This document shows positions 1-9,017 of a stretch of 64,000 bases of DNA, one piece after another. How positions within the stretch are numbered: the stretch's first letter is position 1; each line of letters starts with the position of its first letter. A model generated the notes under the pieces. It searched no databases. It saw only the letters and a list, made by a program, of their open reading frames with translations, and was not told the origin of the DNA. The stretch is from Hymenobacter sp. BRD128. Lineage in GTDB: Bacteria > Bacteroidota > Bacteroidia > Cytophagales > Hymenobacteraceae. The DNA lies in assembly GCF_013256625.1 (NCBI RefSeq), contig NZ_CP053908.1:3844001-3908000 (forward strand). Direction: 5' to 3'. The position numbers were made by a program, and so were the translations under genes.

Positions 1-2333
1 TCGTGCACATCTCGCCCACATTTGGCGCGGACGACTTCCGGGTAGCGCAGCTCAACGGCATCCCCGCGCTGATGGTGGCCGACGACCAGGGCAAGCTAGG
101 CCCCATCGTGGACCGCACGGGCCGCTACGTGGCCCAAATGGGCGAGTTTGGCGGCCGTTGGGTGAAGAACTACGACGGCCACGACCAGAGCGGCGCCGAC
201 TATAAAACGCTGGACGAGAGCATCGCCATCCGGATGCGGACCAACGGCACGGCCTTCAAAACCGAGAAATACGAGCACACCTACCCGCACTGCTGGCGCA
301 CCGACAAACCAGTGCTGTACTACCCACTTGACTCGTGGTTTATCAAGACCACGGCCGTGAAAGACCGCCTCATTGAGCTGAATAAAACCATCAACTGGAA
401 GCCCGAAAGCACCGGCACCGGCCGCTTCGGCAACTGGCTTGAAAACCTGGTGGACTGGAACCTCAGCCGCTCGCGCTACTGGGGCACGCCGCTGCCCATC
501 TGGCGCACCCAGGACCGCACCGAGGAAATCTGCATCGGCAGCATTGCCGAGCTGAAATCGGAGATTGACAAGGCCGTAGCGGCCGAAGTCATGACCCACA
601 ACCCCTACGCCAACGGCGAGAAAATCGACCTGCACCGCCCGTATGTCGATGACATTTTCCTAGTGAGCCCTAGCGGCCAGCCCATGTACCGCGAGCCCGA
701 CCTCATCGACGTGTGGTTTGACAGCGGCGCCATGCCCTACGCGCAGTGGCACTATCCGTTTGAAAACCAAGCGGTTTTTGCCAAGAATTTCCCCGCCGAT
801 TTCATCGCCGAAGGCGTGGACCAGACGCGCGGCTGGTTCTTCACGCTGCATGCCCTAGCGGTGATGCTGGAAGACTCAGTGGCTTTCAAAAACGTGATTG
901 CCAACGGCTTGGTGCTCGACAAAAACGGCAACAAGATGAGCAAGCGCCTCGGTAACGCCGTGGACCCGTTTGCGACCATCGCGCAGTTCGGCCCCGACGC
1001 CACGCGCTGGTACATGATTGCCAACTCGCCGCCGTGGGATAACCTCAAGTTTGACCTGGCGGGCGTGACGGAGGTGCAGCGCAAGTTCTTCGGCACGCTG
1101 TTCAACACGTACTCGTTTTTTGCGCTCTACGCCAACCTCGACGGCTACCAGACCCGCGAGTTTGACCGCGTGCCGCTGGCCGATTTGAGCGAGCTGGACC
1201 GCTGGATTCTCAGCAAATTGCACACGCTGATAGGGGAGGTGCGCGGCCACCTCGACAGCTACGACCCCACGAAGGCCGCCCGCGCCATTCAGGAGTTCGT
1301 GACCGACCAGCTCTCCAATTGGTACGTGCGCCTCTCGCGCCGCCGCTTCTGGAAGGGCGAGCTGACCACCGACAAGCGCGCCGCCTACGAAACCTTGCAG
1401 CAGTGTCTGGTGGTGGTATCGCAGCTGATGTCGCCCATCGCGCCGTTCTTCGGCGACTGGCTCTACAAGAACATGACCGACGGGATGCGCGCCGAGGCCG
1501 TGGCCAAAAACACGCCCCTGGCTCCGGAGTCGGTGCACCTCACCTTGTTTGCCGAGGCCGATACGGCGCTCATCGACAAAGCGTTGGAGGAGCGCATGGA
1601 GCTGGCCCAGCGCATCAGCTCGCTCACGCACTCGCTGCGTAAGAAGTCGGTGCTGAAGGTGCGCCAGCCCTTGCAGCGCATCCTGGTGCCGGTGCTGAAC
1701 GACACGACCAAGGAGCAGGTCGGTAAGGTCGAAGACCTGATTTGCGCCGAGGTCAACGTGAAGCACGTGGAGTTTCTGGACGACACGAGCGGCGTGCTGG
1801 TGAAGTCGGTAAAGCCCAATTTCAAGCGCCTGGGCCAGGTCTACGGCCCGCGCCTGAAGGCCGTGGGCGCCCGCATCCAAACCCTGACCAACGACGAGCT
1901 GAGCCAGCTCGAAAAGCAGGGCGAGTTAGCCGTGGAAGTGGAGGGCGAAACCCTCACGCTGCACCTCGATGAGGTCGAAATCCGCACCCAGGACCTGCCC
2001 GGCTGGCTGGTCGCCACCGACGGCCCGCTTACCGTGGCCCTCGATGTGACGCTCACCGAAGCGCTGCGCCAGGAAGGCCTGGCCCGCGAGCTCGTCAACC
2101 GCCTCCAAAACCTGCGCAAAGATTCGGGCCTCGAAGTGCAAGACCGCATCCAGGTGACCCTAGCCGCGAGTGCGCCGGCCGAGCTGCAATCGGCCGTGCA
2201 GTCGTTTGGCGACTACATCCGCGAAGAAGTGCAGGCTCTGCGTATTGACTTTGTGCCCGAAATAGCCGACGCCGCGGTGCTGGAGTTTGATGACTTCTCG
2301 GTGCCCGCCAAAGTAGAAGTAGTAACTGCCTGA
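1..2333 (+). CDS. ileS: Isoleucyl-tRNA synthetase, 5'-truncated by the window edge
   Basis: This is a class I aminoacyl-tRNA synthetase that charges tRNA-Ile in the cytoplasm. About 776 residues are visible, and bacterial IleS has well over 900, so the gene begins before base 1 and the GTG at base 3 is not its start. The visible part opens inside the editing (CP1) region with HISPTFGADDF, followed by the DVWFDSGAMPYAQWHYP block of the catalytic core. The KMSKR loop (NKMSKRLGN, near bases 925-945) binds ATP. A long anticodon-binding C-terminal region follows and ends in TGA. A strong intrinsic terminator lies just downstream, and lspA comes next, a common neighbour of ileS in bacteria. Identification is very secure. 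Confidence 0.97.
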   Translation, partial: VHISPTFGADDFRVAQLNGIPALMVADDQGKLGPIVDRTGRYVAQMGEFGGRWVKNYDGHDQSGADYKTLDESIAIRMRTNGTAFKTEKYEHTYPHCWRTDKPVLYYPLDSWFIKTTAVKDRLIELNKTINWKPESTGTGRFGNWLENLVDWNLSRSRYWGTPLPIWRTQDRTEEICIGSIAELKSEIDKAVAAEVMTHNPYANGEKIDLHRPYVDDIFLVSPSGQPMYREPDLIDVWFDSGAMPYAQWHYPFENQAVFAKNFPADFIAEGVDQTRGWFFTLHALAVMLEDSVAFKNVIANGLVLDKNGNKMSKRLGNAVDPFATIAQFGPDATRWYMIANSPPWDNLKFDLAGVTEVQRKFFGTLFNTYSFFALYANLDGYQTREFDRVPLADLSELDRWILSKLHTLIGEVRGHLDSYDPTKAARAIQEFVTDQLSNWYVRLSRRRFWKGELTTDKRAAYETLQQCLVVVSQLMSPIAPFFGDWLYKNMTDGMRAEAVAKNTPLAPESVHLTLFAEADTALIDKALEERMELAQRISSLTHSLRKKSVLKVRQPLQRILVPVLNDTTKEQVGKVEDLICAEVNVKHVEFLDDTSGVLVKSVKPNFKRLGQVYGPRLKAVGARIQTLTNDELSQLEKQGELAVEVEGETLTLHLDEVEIRTQDLPGWLVATDGPLTVALDVTLTEALRQEGLARELVNRLQNLRKDSGLEVQDRIQVTLAASAPAELQSAVQSFGDYIREEVQALRIDFVPEIADAAVLEFDDFSVPAKVEVVTA

Positions 2334-2343
2334 GTATGAGCAA

Positions 2344-2375
2344 CCCGGCGGCGCCCTAAAACGCCGCCGGGTTTT
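2344..2375 (+). terminator. Intrinsic terminator after ileS
   Basis: A perfect 10-bp inverted repeat (CCCGGCGGCG and its complement, 2344-2353 and 2362-2371) with an 8-nt loop is followed by TTTT. It starts 10 bases after the ileS stop codon, so ileS and lspA are probably separate transcripts. Confidence 0.85.
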
Positions 2376-2467
2376 CCCGCGCACAACGCCTTTCTTGCAC
2401 CGTTTTTAAAGGTTCTGAAACCTCCTAATTCGGTATAAAACAGTATAAAGTAACCAGAGTTTCACCA

Positions 2468-3151
2468 GTGCAGACCGACTTGCCCGTAGATACTTATTCC
2501 CAGCCCCAGCGCTACCCGGCGCGGCGCAGCAGCGTGCTGCCTTTTTTCCTGCTAGCTCTGTTTGTCATTGTTATCGACCAGCTATCCAAGTATTTAGTGC
2601 ACAAGCATATGCAGCCGGGATTGCCGGGTGAGATTCCGCTCATTGGCAATTGGTTTAAGCTGCACTATACGCTCAACCCCGGCATGGCTTTCGGGGTGGA
2701 ATTATTGCCGCCGCCTTATGGCAAGCTGCTGCTCACGGCTTTTCGGCTGCTGGCGGCCGGCGGCATTAGCTACTACATCGTGCGGCTGTGGCGGCAGCGG
2801 GCGGCGGCGGGCTTTATTGCCTGCATGGCGCTCATTCTGGGCGGGGCCGTGGGCAACGTAGTCGATTCGGTTTTCTACGGGGTCATCTACCACAATGCGC
2901 CGTTTGGCTCGCCTACGCCGTGGTTTTTCGGGCAGGTTATCGACATGATTTACGTCGACATCTACGAAGGCTTTTTGCCGGCTTCCTGGCCGATAATGGG
3001 GGGCAAGTACGTATCGCTATGGCCAATTTTTAATCTGGCCGACTCGTCTATCTTTATCGGCGTGGCATTAATTCTATTGTTGCAAGGCCGTTTCTTCAAG
3101 CAGACGCAGGAGCAGAATGGACTAGTGCCCGTTGCTGACAGCAAGGATTAA
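2468..3151 (+). CDS. lspA: Lipoprotein signal peptidase (signal peptidase II)
   Basis: LspA is the inner-membrane aspartyl protease that removes signal peptides from prolipoproteins after lipidation. The 227-residue product begins with GTG at 2468. It has a short cytoplasmic N-terminus, a first membrane helix around residues 24-38 ending VIDQLSK, and further helices around 86-105, 115-130 and 186-205. The two catalytic aspartates are D133 in GNVVDS and D192 in FNLADS. The Bacteroidota form is longer than the E. coli enzyme (164 residues), with a loop of about 25 residues (roughly 141-178) between the two catalytic motifs. Several lipoproteins in this window (LptC, LemA, the PLDc_N protein) would be its substrates. 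The start is uncertain because no clear ribosome-binding site precedes it. Confidence 0.95.
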   Translation: MQTDLPVDTYSQPQRYPARRSSVLPFFLLALFVIVIDQLSKYLVHKHMQPGLPGEIPLIGNWFKLHYTLNPGMAFGVELLPPPYGKLLLTAFRLLAAGGISYYIVRLWRQRAAAGFIACMALILGGAVGNVVDSVFYGVIYHNAPFGSPTPWFFGQVIDMIYVDIYEGFLPASWPIMGGKYVSLWPIFNLADSSIFIGVALILLLQGRFFKQTQEQNGLVPVADSKD

Positions 3152-3183
3152 AAATTTTTGTCATTAACTTGTTAGCTATCAGT

Positions 3184-3411
3184 ATGCCATGCGCTAGTTT
3201 CCAGGCTAGTCCAGTGTTGCAGTCGGTACTGACCTGCCCTAATTGCCAGCAGTCTACTTTGGAAGCAATGCCTACTGATGCCTGCGTTTATTTTTTCGAA
3301 TGTCCCAATTGTCATCAGGTGCTGAAGCCAAAGCCGGGTGATTGCTGTGTTTTTTGCAGTTATGGCAGTGTGAAATGCCCACCCATTCAGGCCGGGGCAG
3401 CCTGTTGTTGA
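3184..3411 (+). CDS. Small GDCCVxC-domain protein
   Basis: This is a cysteine-rich protein of 75 residues. It has an N-terminal CPNC pair (TCPNCQQ), a second CPNC pair (ECPNCHQ), and then the conserved GDCCVFCSYG segment followed by KCPP. The last block defines a small family of (seleno)proteins known as GDCCVxC proteins, found in many bacteria and often near metal-handling genes. Here all positions are ordinary cysteines (TGC/TGT), with no TGA. The paired CxxC knuckles suggest metal or thiol chemistry, but no function is established. I prefer the ATG at 3184 over an in-frame TTG at 3169. It lies between lspA and an ABC ATPase gene without obvious functional linkage. Confidence 0.75.
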   Translation: MPCASFQASPVLQSVLTCPNCQQSTLEAMPTDACVYFFECPNCHQVLKPKPGDCCVFCSYGSVKCPPIQAGAACC

Positions 3412-3427
3412 GCTATTATTGCTGCCC

Positions 3428-5239
3428 ATGCCCTTACTAACTGTTGAGAACCTAACCGTCGATTTTCACTCGCAGCGTGGGAGTACCCGGGCCGTGGCCG
3501 ATGTATCGCTGACGGTGAACAGGGGTGAGGTAGTAGCGATAGTGGGCGAGTCGGGCTCGGGCAAGTCGGTGACGTCGCTAGCCCTGCTGGGCTTGTTGCA
3601 GAAGCCAGCCGCGCACATTGAAAGCGGCTCGGCCTTGTTTGCCTCCTCAACGCTGGGCGAAGTGGACCTGCTCAAGCTCACCGAAACCCAGCTGCAGCAG
3701 GTGCGGGGCAACGACATCAGCATGATTTTTCAGGAGCCCATGACCTCCCTGAACCCGGTGCTGACCTGCGGCTACCAGGTGGTGGAGGCGCTGCTGCTGC
3801 ACACCTCACTCAGCAAGCAGGCGGCGGAGGCCCGCACCATCGAGCTGTTTACCGAGGCGCAACTGCCACGCCCGGCCCAGATTTTTAAAGCCTACCCGCA
3901 CGAGATAAGCGGCGGCCAGAAGCAGCGCGTGATGATTGCGATGGCGATGGCCTGCCGGCCGGCGCTGCTCATTGCCGACGAGCCCACCACGGCGCTCGAC
4001 GTGACGGTGCAGGCGCGCATCCTCGACCTCATCCGTGACCTGCGGCGCGAGTACGGCACGGCGGTCCTGTTCATCACTCACGACCTGGGCGTGGTAGCCG
4101 AGATTGCCGACCGCATCCTTGTCATGTACCGGGGCCGGGTGGTGGAGCAGGGCACCGTGCTCGACATCTTCACTAAGCCCCAGCACCCGTACACGCGCGG
4201 GCTGCTAGCCTGCCGGCCGCGGCTATCCATCGGCAAGGACCGGCTGCCGGTAGTGGCCGATTTTATGCAGGTCGATGCGGCCGGCAACCTAGTAGCGCGG
4301 GCTAGCGGGGTAGGGCAGGAGCCCTTGCAGACGAGCTTCGCGCAGTTACAAACCAATTCTGAAAGCGCCAAGACGTTCCCCGTGGAACAAAAAATGCGTT
4401 CCACGGCCGATTCTGCCCTGCTTCAGGTGGAAAATCTGCGGGTGTACTTCCCCATTCGCAAGGGGTTTTTCGCGCGCACCACCGACTTTGTGCGGGCCGT
4501 AGATGAGGTGAGCTTTGCCATCTATCCCGGTGAAACGGTGGGCCTGGTGGGCGAGTCGGGCTGCGGCAAAACCACCCTGGGCCGGGCGCTGCTCCGCCTT
4601 ACGGAACCAACCTCGGGCCGCATCCTGTTTGAAGGCACAGACCTGGCGGCGCTGCCTAGCGGCGAATTGCGCCACCGGCGGCGCGAGTTTCAACTGGTTT
4701 TTCAAGACCCTTACGCGGCCCTCAATCCCATGCTCACGGTGGGCGAAGCTATCCTCGAACCGTTGCGGGTGCACAAGGTAGGCGGCAGCCGCGCCGAGCA
4801 AAAGACCCGGGTGCGCGAGTTGCTGCGCACCGTGGGTTTGAGCGACGATGCCGAGCAGCGCTACCCGCACGAGTTCAGCGGCGGGCAGCGGCAGCGCATT
4901 TGCATTGCGCGGGCGCTGGCCCTGCGGCCCAAGCTCATTGTGTGCGACGAGTCGGTGTCGGCGCTCGATGTGAGTGTGCAGGCGCAGGTGCTCAACCTGC
5001 TCAACGACCTCAAGCGCGAGCTCGGCATCACCTACCTGTTCATTACCCACGACCTGTCGGTGGCCCGCTTTATGAGCGACCGCCTGCTGGTGATGAGCCA
5101 GGGCAAAATCGTGGAAAGTGGCCCGGCCGCCGAGGTATACGCCCACCCGCAACACCCGTACACGCAGCAGTTGCTAGCTGCCATCCCGAGCGACGACCCG
5201 GCCCGCATCGCGGCGCGGGTGCAGGAGGTGCGGGGCTAG
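3428..5239 (+). CDS. Fused dipeptide/oligopeptide-type ABC transporter ATPase (DppD-DppF fusion)
   Basis: This single 603-residue protein carries two complete ABC nucleotide-binding domains of the peptide/nickel importer type. The first has Walker A GESGSGKS (about residues 40-47), signature SGGQKQR and Walker [13 protein letters not shown]. The second has Walker A GESGCGKT (about 375-382), signature SGGQRQR and Walker [13 protein letters not shown]. Each half ends with the oligopeptide-type segment (HPYT..LL) that follows such domains. The halves are joined by a poorly conserved linker near residues 290-330. Permease and binding-protein genes are not adjacent, so the substrate cannot be read from context. 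The ATG at 3428 is preferred over a TTG nine bases upstream. Confidence 0.93.
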   Translation: MPLLTVENLTVDFHSQRGSTRAVADVSLTVNRGEVVAIVGESGSGKSVTSLALLGLLQKPAAHIESGSALFASSTLGEVDLLKLTETQLQQVRGNDISMIFQEPMTSLNPVLTCGYQVVEALLLHTSLSKQAAEARTIELFTEAQLPRPAQIFKAYPHEISGGQKQRVMIAMAMACRPALLIADEPTTALDVTVQARILDLIRDLRREYGTAVLFITHDLGVVAEIADRILVMYRGRVVEQGTVLDIFTKPQHPYTRGLLACRPRLSIGKDRLPVVADFMQVDAAGNLVARASGVGQEPLQTSFAQLQTNSESAKTFPVEQKMRSTADSALLQVENLRVYFPIRKGFFARTTDFVRAVDEVSFAIYPGETVGLVGESGCGKTTLGRALLRLTEPTSGRILFEGTDLAALPSGELRHRRREFQLVFQDPYAALNPMLTVGEAILEPLRVHKVGGSRAEQKTRVRELLRTVGLSDDAEQRYPHEFSGGQRQRICIARALALRPKLIVCDESVSALDVSVQAQVLNLLNDLKRELGITYLFITHDLSVARFMSDRLLVMSQGKIVESGPAAEVYAHPQHPYTQQLLAAIPSDDPARIAARVQEVRG

Positions 5240-5422
5240 TTTTGGCCTGCTGGTTAGGGTTCGCTCGGTTAGTTTTAAGCTCATCTGTTGCGGGTGGGCG
5301 AACCTCGTTTCTTTATCCCCGTTCAATCGGCGGGTGGGGCTAGCCCCCGCCCAATACATTTACCCCCGCGTCGCCTTCGTCAATCTTACCCCAAGCTGTC
5401 CGGCGACCGTCTTACATCACCC

Positions 5423-7903
5423 ATGAAAAACCCTCAAGACTCCGCTGCCCCCCGCGCCGCTCGCGCGAAGGCAGCCCCCGCCGGCCTCAGCCAGGACATT
5501 GTGTACCGCCAGTTTGCCGACAACCCCGGCAAAGTGCTCGGCTATCGCCAGCTCTCGCGCCGGCTCGGCATTACTACCAAAGACCAGCGGGCGGAGCTGT
5601 TTGACCACCTCAAGGTGCTGCGCCGTCTCAATCAAATAGAGCTGCTTCAGAACGACGAATACCGCCTGGCTAGCCCCACCGACCTGCAAGCAGCTGCTAG
5701 TGCCGCTAAGGGCCGGAAAACGGCTAAGAATGCGGCCCCGGCTGTAGCGCCCAAGCCCGAGCTGGAAGAAGAATTTGGCCAGGACCCTATTGTTCACCGG
5801 CGCCGGGCGGCGGGCTTCGACCACGTGGGCGACGGCCCCGACCGCCGGCCCCAGCGCGACCCCAACACGGTTATCGGCACGGTATCGCTGGCCACGCCCC
5901 GCTTTGCCTTCGTGGTGCGCGAGGATGGCGCGGGCGACGACATCCGCATTTTCACCGACCAGCTGCGCTACGCCCTCGATGGCGACCTGGTGCGGGTGCG
6001 CCTGCGTGGCATTCGCGACGGCCGCCTCACCGGCGACGTGGTGGAGGTGCTCAAGCGCCAGCGCTCGGAGGTGGTGGGCCGCCTGCAAGTGCAGGGCCCC
6101 ATCGGCTTCGTGAAGCCTGATAACCGCAAGGCGTACTTCGACGTGCTGGTGCCGCCGCAGGAGCTGCACGACTCGCGCAATGGCGACAAGGTGCTGGTGC
6201 GCATCACCGAGTTTCCCGACCACGAAGGGCAGGGACGTAACCCGGTCGGCACCATCATCCGCAATTTCGGCGCGGCCGGCCAGAACGAGGCGGAGATAAA
6301 TGCCATCATGGCCGAGTTTGGGCTGCCGTTTGAGTTTCCAAGCGCGGTGGAGGAGGAGGCAGATGCCATTCCGACCACCATCACGAAAGAGGAAATTGCC
6401 AAGCGCCGCGACTTCCGCGACATCCTCACCTTCACCATCGACCCGGCCGACGCCAAGGACTTCGACGACGCGCTCAGCCTGCGCACCCTGGACAATGGCA
6501 ACTACGAAGTAGGTGTGCACATTGCCGACGTGACCCACTACGTGCGCCTCGGCACCGAGTTGGAGCGCGAGGGTAAGAGCCGCGCCACCTCCGTCTACCT
6601 CGTTGACCGCGTGATTCCAATGCTGCCCGAAAACCTCTCCAACGGCCTCTGCTCGCTGCGGCCGAATGAGGACAAGCTGACCTTCTCGGCCGTGTTTGAG
6701 CTGGATGAGAAGGGCAAGCTGGTAGACTCGTGGTTTGGCAAAACCGTCATTCACTCCGACCGCCGCTTCAGCTACGAAGAGGCGCAGGAGCGCATCGAAA
6801 CCGGCGAGGGCGACCTGGCCGAAGAAATCAACCTGCTGAACCGGCTCGCCAAAAAGCTCTCGGCCGAACGCTTCCGCAAGGGCGCGATTTCGTTCGAAAC
6901 GCAGGAGGTGAAGTTCAAGCTCGGCCCCGATGGCAAGCCGCTAGGGGTGTACGTGAAGGAGCGCAAGGATGCGCACAAGCTCATCGAGGAGTTCATGCTG
7001 CTAGCCAACAAGCGGGTGGCCGAGTACGTGTTTGGCCTCAAAAAAACCAAGCCGCGCTTCACGATGGTGTACCGCACCCACGACGCGCCCGACCCCGACC
7101 GCCTCGAAAACTTCGCGCTCTTCGCCCAGAAATTCGGCCACAAGCTGAACCTCGCCAACCCGAAAAAAATCAGTACCGAGCTCAACAAGCTCAGCGAAGA
7201 CGTGGTGGGCAAGCCCGAGCAAAACGTGATTCAGGGGCTAGCCATCCGCTCGATGTCGAAGGCTATTTACACCACCGAGCCGTTGGGGCACTTCGGGCTG
7301 GCCTTCGCCCACTACTCGCACTTCACCTCGCCCATCCGCCGCTACCCCGACATGATGGCCCACCGCCTCCTGGAGCACTACCTGGAAGGCGGCAAGAACG
7401 TGGCCGTGGAGCCGGTGGAGGAAGAGTGCAAGCACTCCTCGGCCCGCGAGAAGCTAGCGGCCAATGCCGAGCGCGCCAGCATCAAGTACAAGCAGGTCGA
7501 GTACATCGGCGCGCACATCGGCGAGCAGTTTACGGGCGTAGTGTCGGGCCTCACCGAGCGCGGCATCTACGTCGAGATTGAGGAAAACAAGTGCGAGGGC
7601 ATGGTGCGCATCTCCGACATTCCGGGCGATACCTGGGAGCTGGACAAGGAGAACTACCGCATCGTGGGTCGCGGCTCGAAGCGCATCATCCAGTTTGGCG
7701 ACGAGCTGCAAGTCATCGTGACTTCGGCCAACCTGCTCGACCGCACCATCGACATGGAGCTGGTCGATAACCGTCCCGAGCACGTGAAGCAGCGCGAGCG
7801 CACCGAGCGCGAAGCCGGCCGCGGCGGCCGCCCCGCCCGCAACCGCGCCGGCAACAGCCCCAAGGGCGGTGGGGGCTACAAAGGCGGCAAGCATCGCCGG
7901 TAA
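5423..7903 (+). CDS. rnr: Ribonuclease R (RNB-family 3'-5' exoribonuclease)
   Basis: RNase R processively degrades structured RNA from the 3' end. The 826-residue product has an N-terminal winged-helix region (about residues 25-95), two cold-shock-like domains (about 150-290) and the RNB catalytic domain. The active-site aspartates lie in TIDPADAKDFDDALS (D340, D346, D348, D349). A C-terminal S1 domain (about 690-780, GVVSGLTERGIYVEIEEN) and a basic, glycine-rich tail (about 795-826) follow. The basic tail is typical of RNase R and contacts RNA. The ATG at 5423 gives a normal N-terminus; an upstream in-frame GTG at 5288 would add unlikely leader sequence. A TACATTTA box lies at 5355-5362. Confidence 0.96.
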   Translation: MKNPQDSAAPRAARAKAAPAGLSQDIVYRQFADNPGKVLGYRQLSRRLGITTKDQRAELFDHLKVLRRLNQIELLQNDEYRLASPTDLQAAASAAKGRKTAKNAAPAVAPKPELEEEFGQDPIVHRRRAAGFDHVGDGPDRRPQRDPNTVIGTVSLATPRFAFVVREDGAGDDIRIFTDQLRYALDGDLVRVRLRGIRDGRLTGDVVEVLKRQRSEVVGRLQVQGPIGFVKPDNRKAYFDVLVPPQELHDSRNGDKVLVRITEFPDHEGQGRNPVGTIIRNFGAAGQNEAEINAIMAEFGLPFEFPSAVEEEADAIPTTITKEEIAKRRDFRDILTFTIDPADAKDFDDALSLRTLDNGNYEVGVHIADVTHYVRLGTELEREGKSRATSVYLVDRVIPMLPENLSNGLCSLRPNEDKLTFSAVFELDEKGKLVDSWFGKTVIHSDRRFSYEEAQERIETGEGDLAEEINLLNRLAKKLSAERFRKGAISFETQEVKFKLGPDGKPLGVYVKERKDAHKLIEEFMLLANKRVAEYVFGLKKTKPRFTMVYRTHDAPDPDRLENFALFAQKFGHKLNLANPKKISTELNKLSEDVVGKPEQNVIQGLAIRSMSKAIYTTEPLGHFGLAFAHYSHFTSPIRRYPDMMAHRLLEHYLEGGKNVAVEPVEEECKHSSAREKLAANAERASIKYKQVEYIGAHIGEQFTGVVSGLTERGIYVEIEENKCEGMVRISDIPGDTWELDKENYRIVGRGSKRIIQFGDELQVIVTSANLLDRTIDMELVDNRPEHVKQRERTEREAGRGGRPARNRAGNSPKGGGGYKGGKHRR

Positions 7904-7905
7904 AG

Positions 7906-8007
7906 CCTCGCCCCCGGCCCCTCTCCAAACGAGAGGGGAACCACGGTGGCGCTATTGACTGCTTACGTCAGGCCCCCTTCTCTTTTGGAGAGGGGCCGGG
8001 GGTGAGG
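7906..8007. repeat. Interspersed palindromic intergenic repeat
   Basis: Two 24-base arms (7906-7929 and 7984-8007) are inverted copies of each other with a single mismatch, separated by a 54-bp spacer. In translation the arm gives the LTPGPSP-type peptide often mis-annotated at the ends of hypothetical proteins in many bacterial genomes, which marks it as a widespread intergenic repeat. It fills nearly the whole gap between rnr and the prenyl synthase gene. Confidence 0.8.
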
Positions 8008-8011
8008 TACC

Positions 8012-8019
8012 TACCTTTG
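8012..8019 (+). promoter_or_regulatory. Bacteroidota -7 promoter box before the prenyl synthase gene
   Basis: TACCTTTG is a perfect match to the Bacteroidota -7 consensus TAnnTTTG. It ends only 5 bases before the GTG start at 8025, so the predicted transcript would have almost no leader. No well-spaced TTG -33 element is present; the nearest is about 24 bases upstream, inside the repeat. Confidence 0.55.
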
Positions 8020-8024
8020 CCCCC

Positions 8025-8996
8025 GTGCAACCCGACCTCTCCACCCTCCTCCGGCAGGCTCTCAATGAGCTTGACTATGGCCAGCAACCGGCCACGCTCT
8101 ACGACCCCATCCGCTACATCATGGGCCTGGGCGGTAAGCGCCTGCGGCCGCTGCTCACGCTGCTCGGCGGCCAGCTGTTTACCGACGACCTGGCGCCGCT
8201 GGTAAAGCCCGCGCTGGCCACCGAGGTCTTCCACAACTTCACCCTGGTGCACGACGACCTCATGGACCAGGCGCCGCTGCGGCGCGGCCAGCCCACCGTG
8301 CATGAGCAATGGAACGCCAGCACGGCCATCCTCTCGGGCGATGTGATGCTGGTGCGGGCCTACGAGTTGCTCTTCGAGAATGTGCCCCTGGCCGTGCTGC
8401 CGCAGGTGCTGCGCCGTTTTTCCCAAACTGCCGCCGAGGTGTGCGAGGGCCAGCAGTGGGACATGAATTTTGAAACCGACAGCGCCGTTACCATTCCGCA
8501 ATACCTCGACATGATTCGGCTCAAAACGGCCGTGCTGCTCGGCTTCGCGCTGGAACTAGGCGCTACCCTGGCCGGCGCCGGCGCCGACGATGCCGAGCAC
8601 CTGCGGCAGTTTGGGACCGATATCGGGCTGGCCTTCCAGCTGCGCGACGACCTGCTCGACGTGTACGGCGACGCCGCTACCTTCGGCAAGCGCGTGGGCG
8701 GCGACATCATTTCTGATAAAAAAACCTACCTGCTGCTCATGACCCAGGCTCAGGCTAGCCCCGCCCAGCAGGCTACCCTAGCCAGCTACCTCGGCCAGCC
8801 CGTGCGCGATGCCGACGCCAAAGTGCGGGCCGTGCGGGCCGTGTACGATGAGCTGCATATTCGCCCCCAGACCGAAGCGCTCATCAACGACTACTTCCAG
8901 GCTGCCTTGCAGCATTTGGCGCGCGTGGCGGCCCCCGCTGCCCGCAAGCAGCCCCTTCATCACCTCGCGCTCCAGCTCATGGACCGCGAAAGCTAG
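8025..8996 (+). CDS. Polyprenyl diphosphate synthase (trans-isoprenyl diphosphate synthase)
   Basis: This enzyme condenses isopentenyl diphosphate units onto an allylic primer to make a linear prenyl chain for quinones or carotenoids. The 323-residue product has GGKRLRP near the N-terminus and the first aspartate-rich motif DDLMD (residues 77-81, HDDLMDQAPLRRG). The second aspartate-rich motif DDLLD (208-212) follows FQLR. Both motifs bind Mg-diphosphate. The residues that set chain length cannot be judged confidently here, so farnesyl, geranylgeranyl or longer products are all possible. The GTG start follows a -7 box by 5 bases. The gene is directly followed by the rhomboid gene. Confidence 0.93.
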   Translation: MQPDLSTLLRQALNELDYGQQPATLYDPIRYIMGLGGKRLRPLLTLLGGQLFTDDLAPLVKPALATEVFHNFTLVHDDLMDQAPLRRGQPTVHEQWNASTAILSGDVMLVRAYELLFENVPLAVLPQVLRRFSQTAAEVCEGQQWDMNFETDSAVTIPQYLDMIRLKTAVLLGFALELGATLAGAGADDAEHLRQFGTDIGLAFQLRDDLLDVYGDAATFGKRVGGDIISDKKTYLLLMTQAQASPAQQATLASYLGQPVRDADAKVRAVRAVYDELHIRPQTEALINDYFQAALQHLARVAAPAARKQPLHHLALQLMDRES

Positions 8997-9017
8997 CCCT
9001 ACCTATCTTTATCCTGC

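Noticed and set aside
876..1880. 334-codon minus-strand frame inside ileS
   Set aside because: Shadow of the real gene; His/Gln/Leu/Val-rich with no domain.
4371..4406. A parS-like inverted repeat CCGTGGAAC...GTTCCACGG in the linker of the ABC ATPase gene
   Set aside because: It lacks the CACGTG core and sits in coding sequence.
5417..6754. 445-codon minus-strand frame inside rnr
   Set aside because: Shadow of rnr; no recognisable family.
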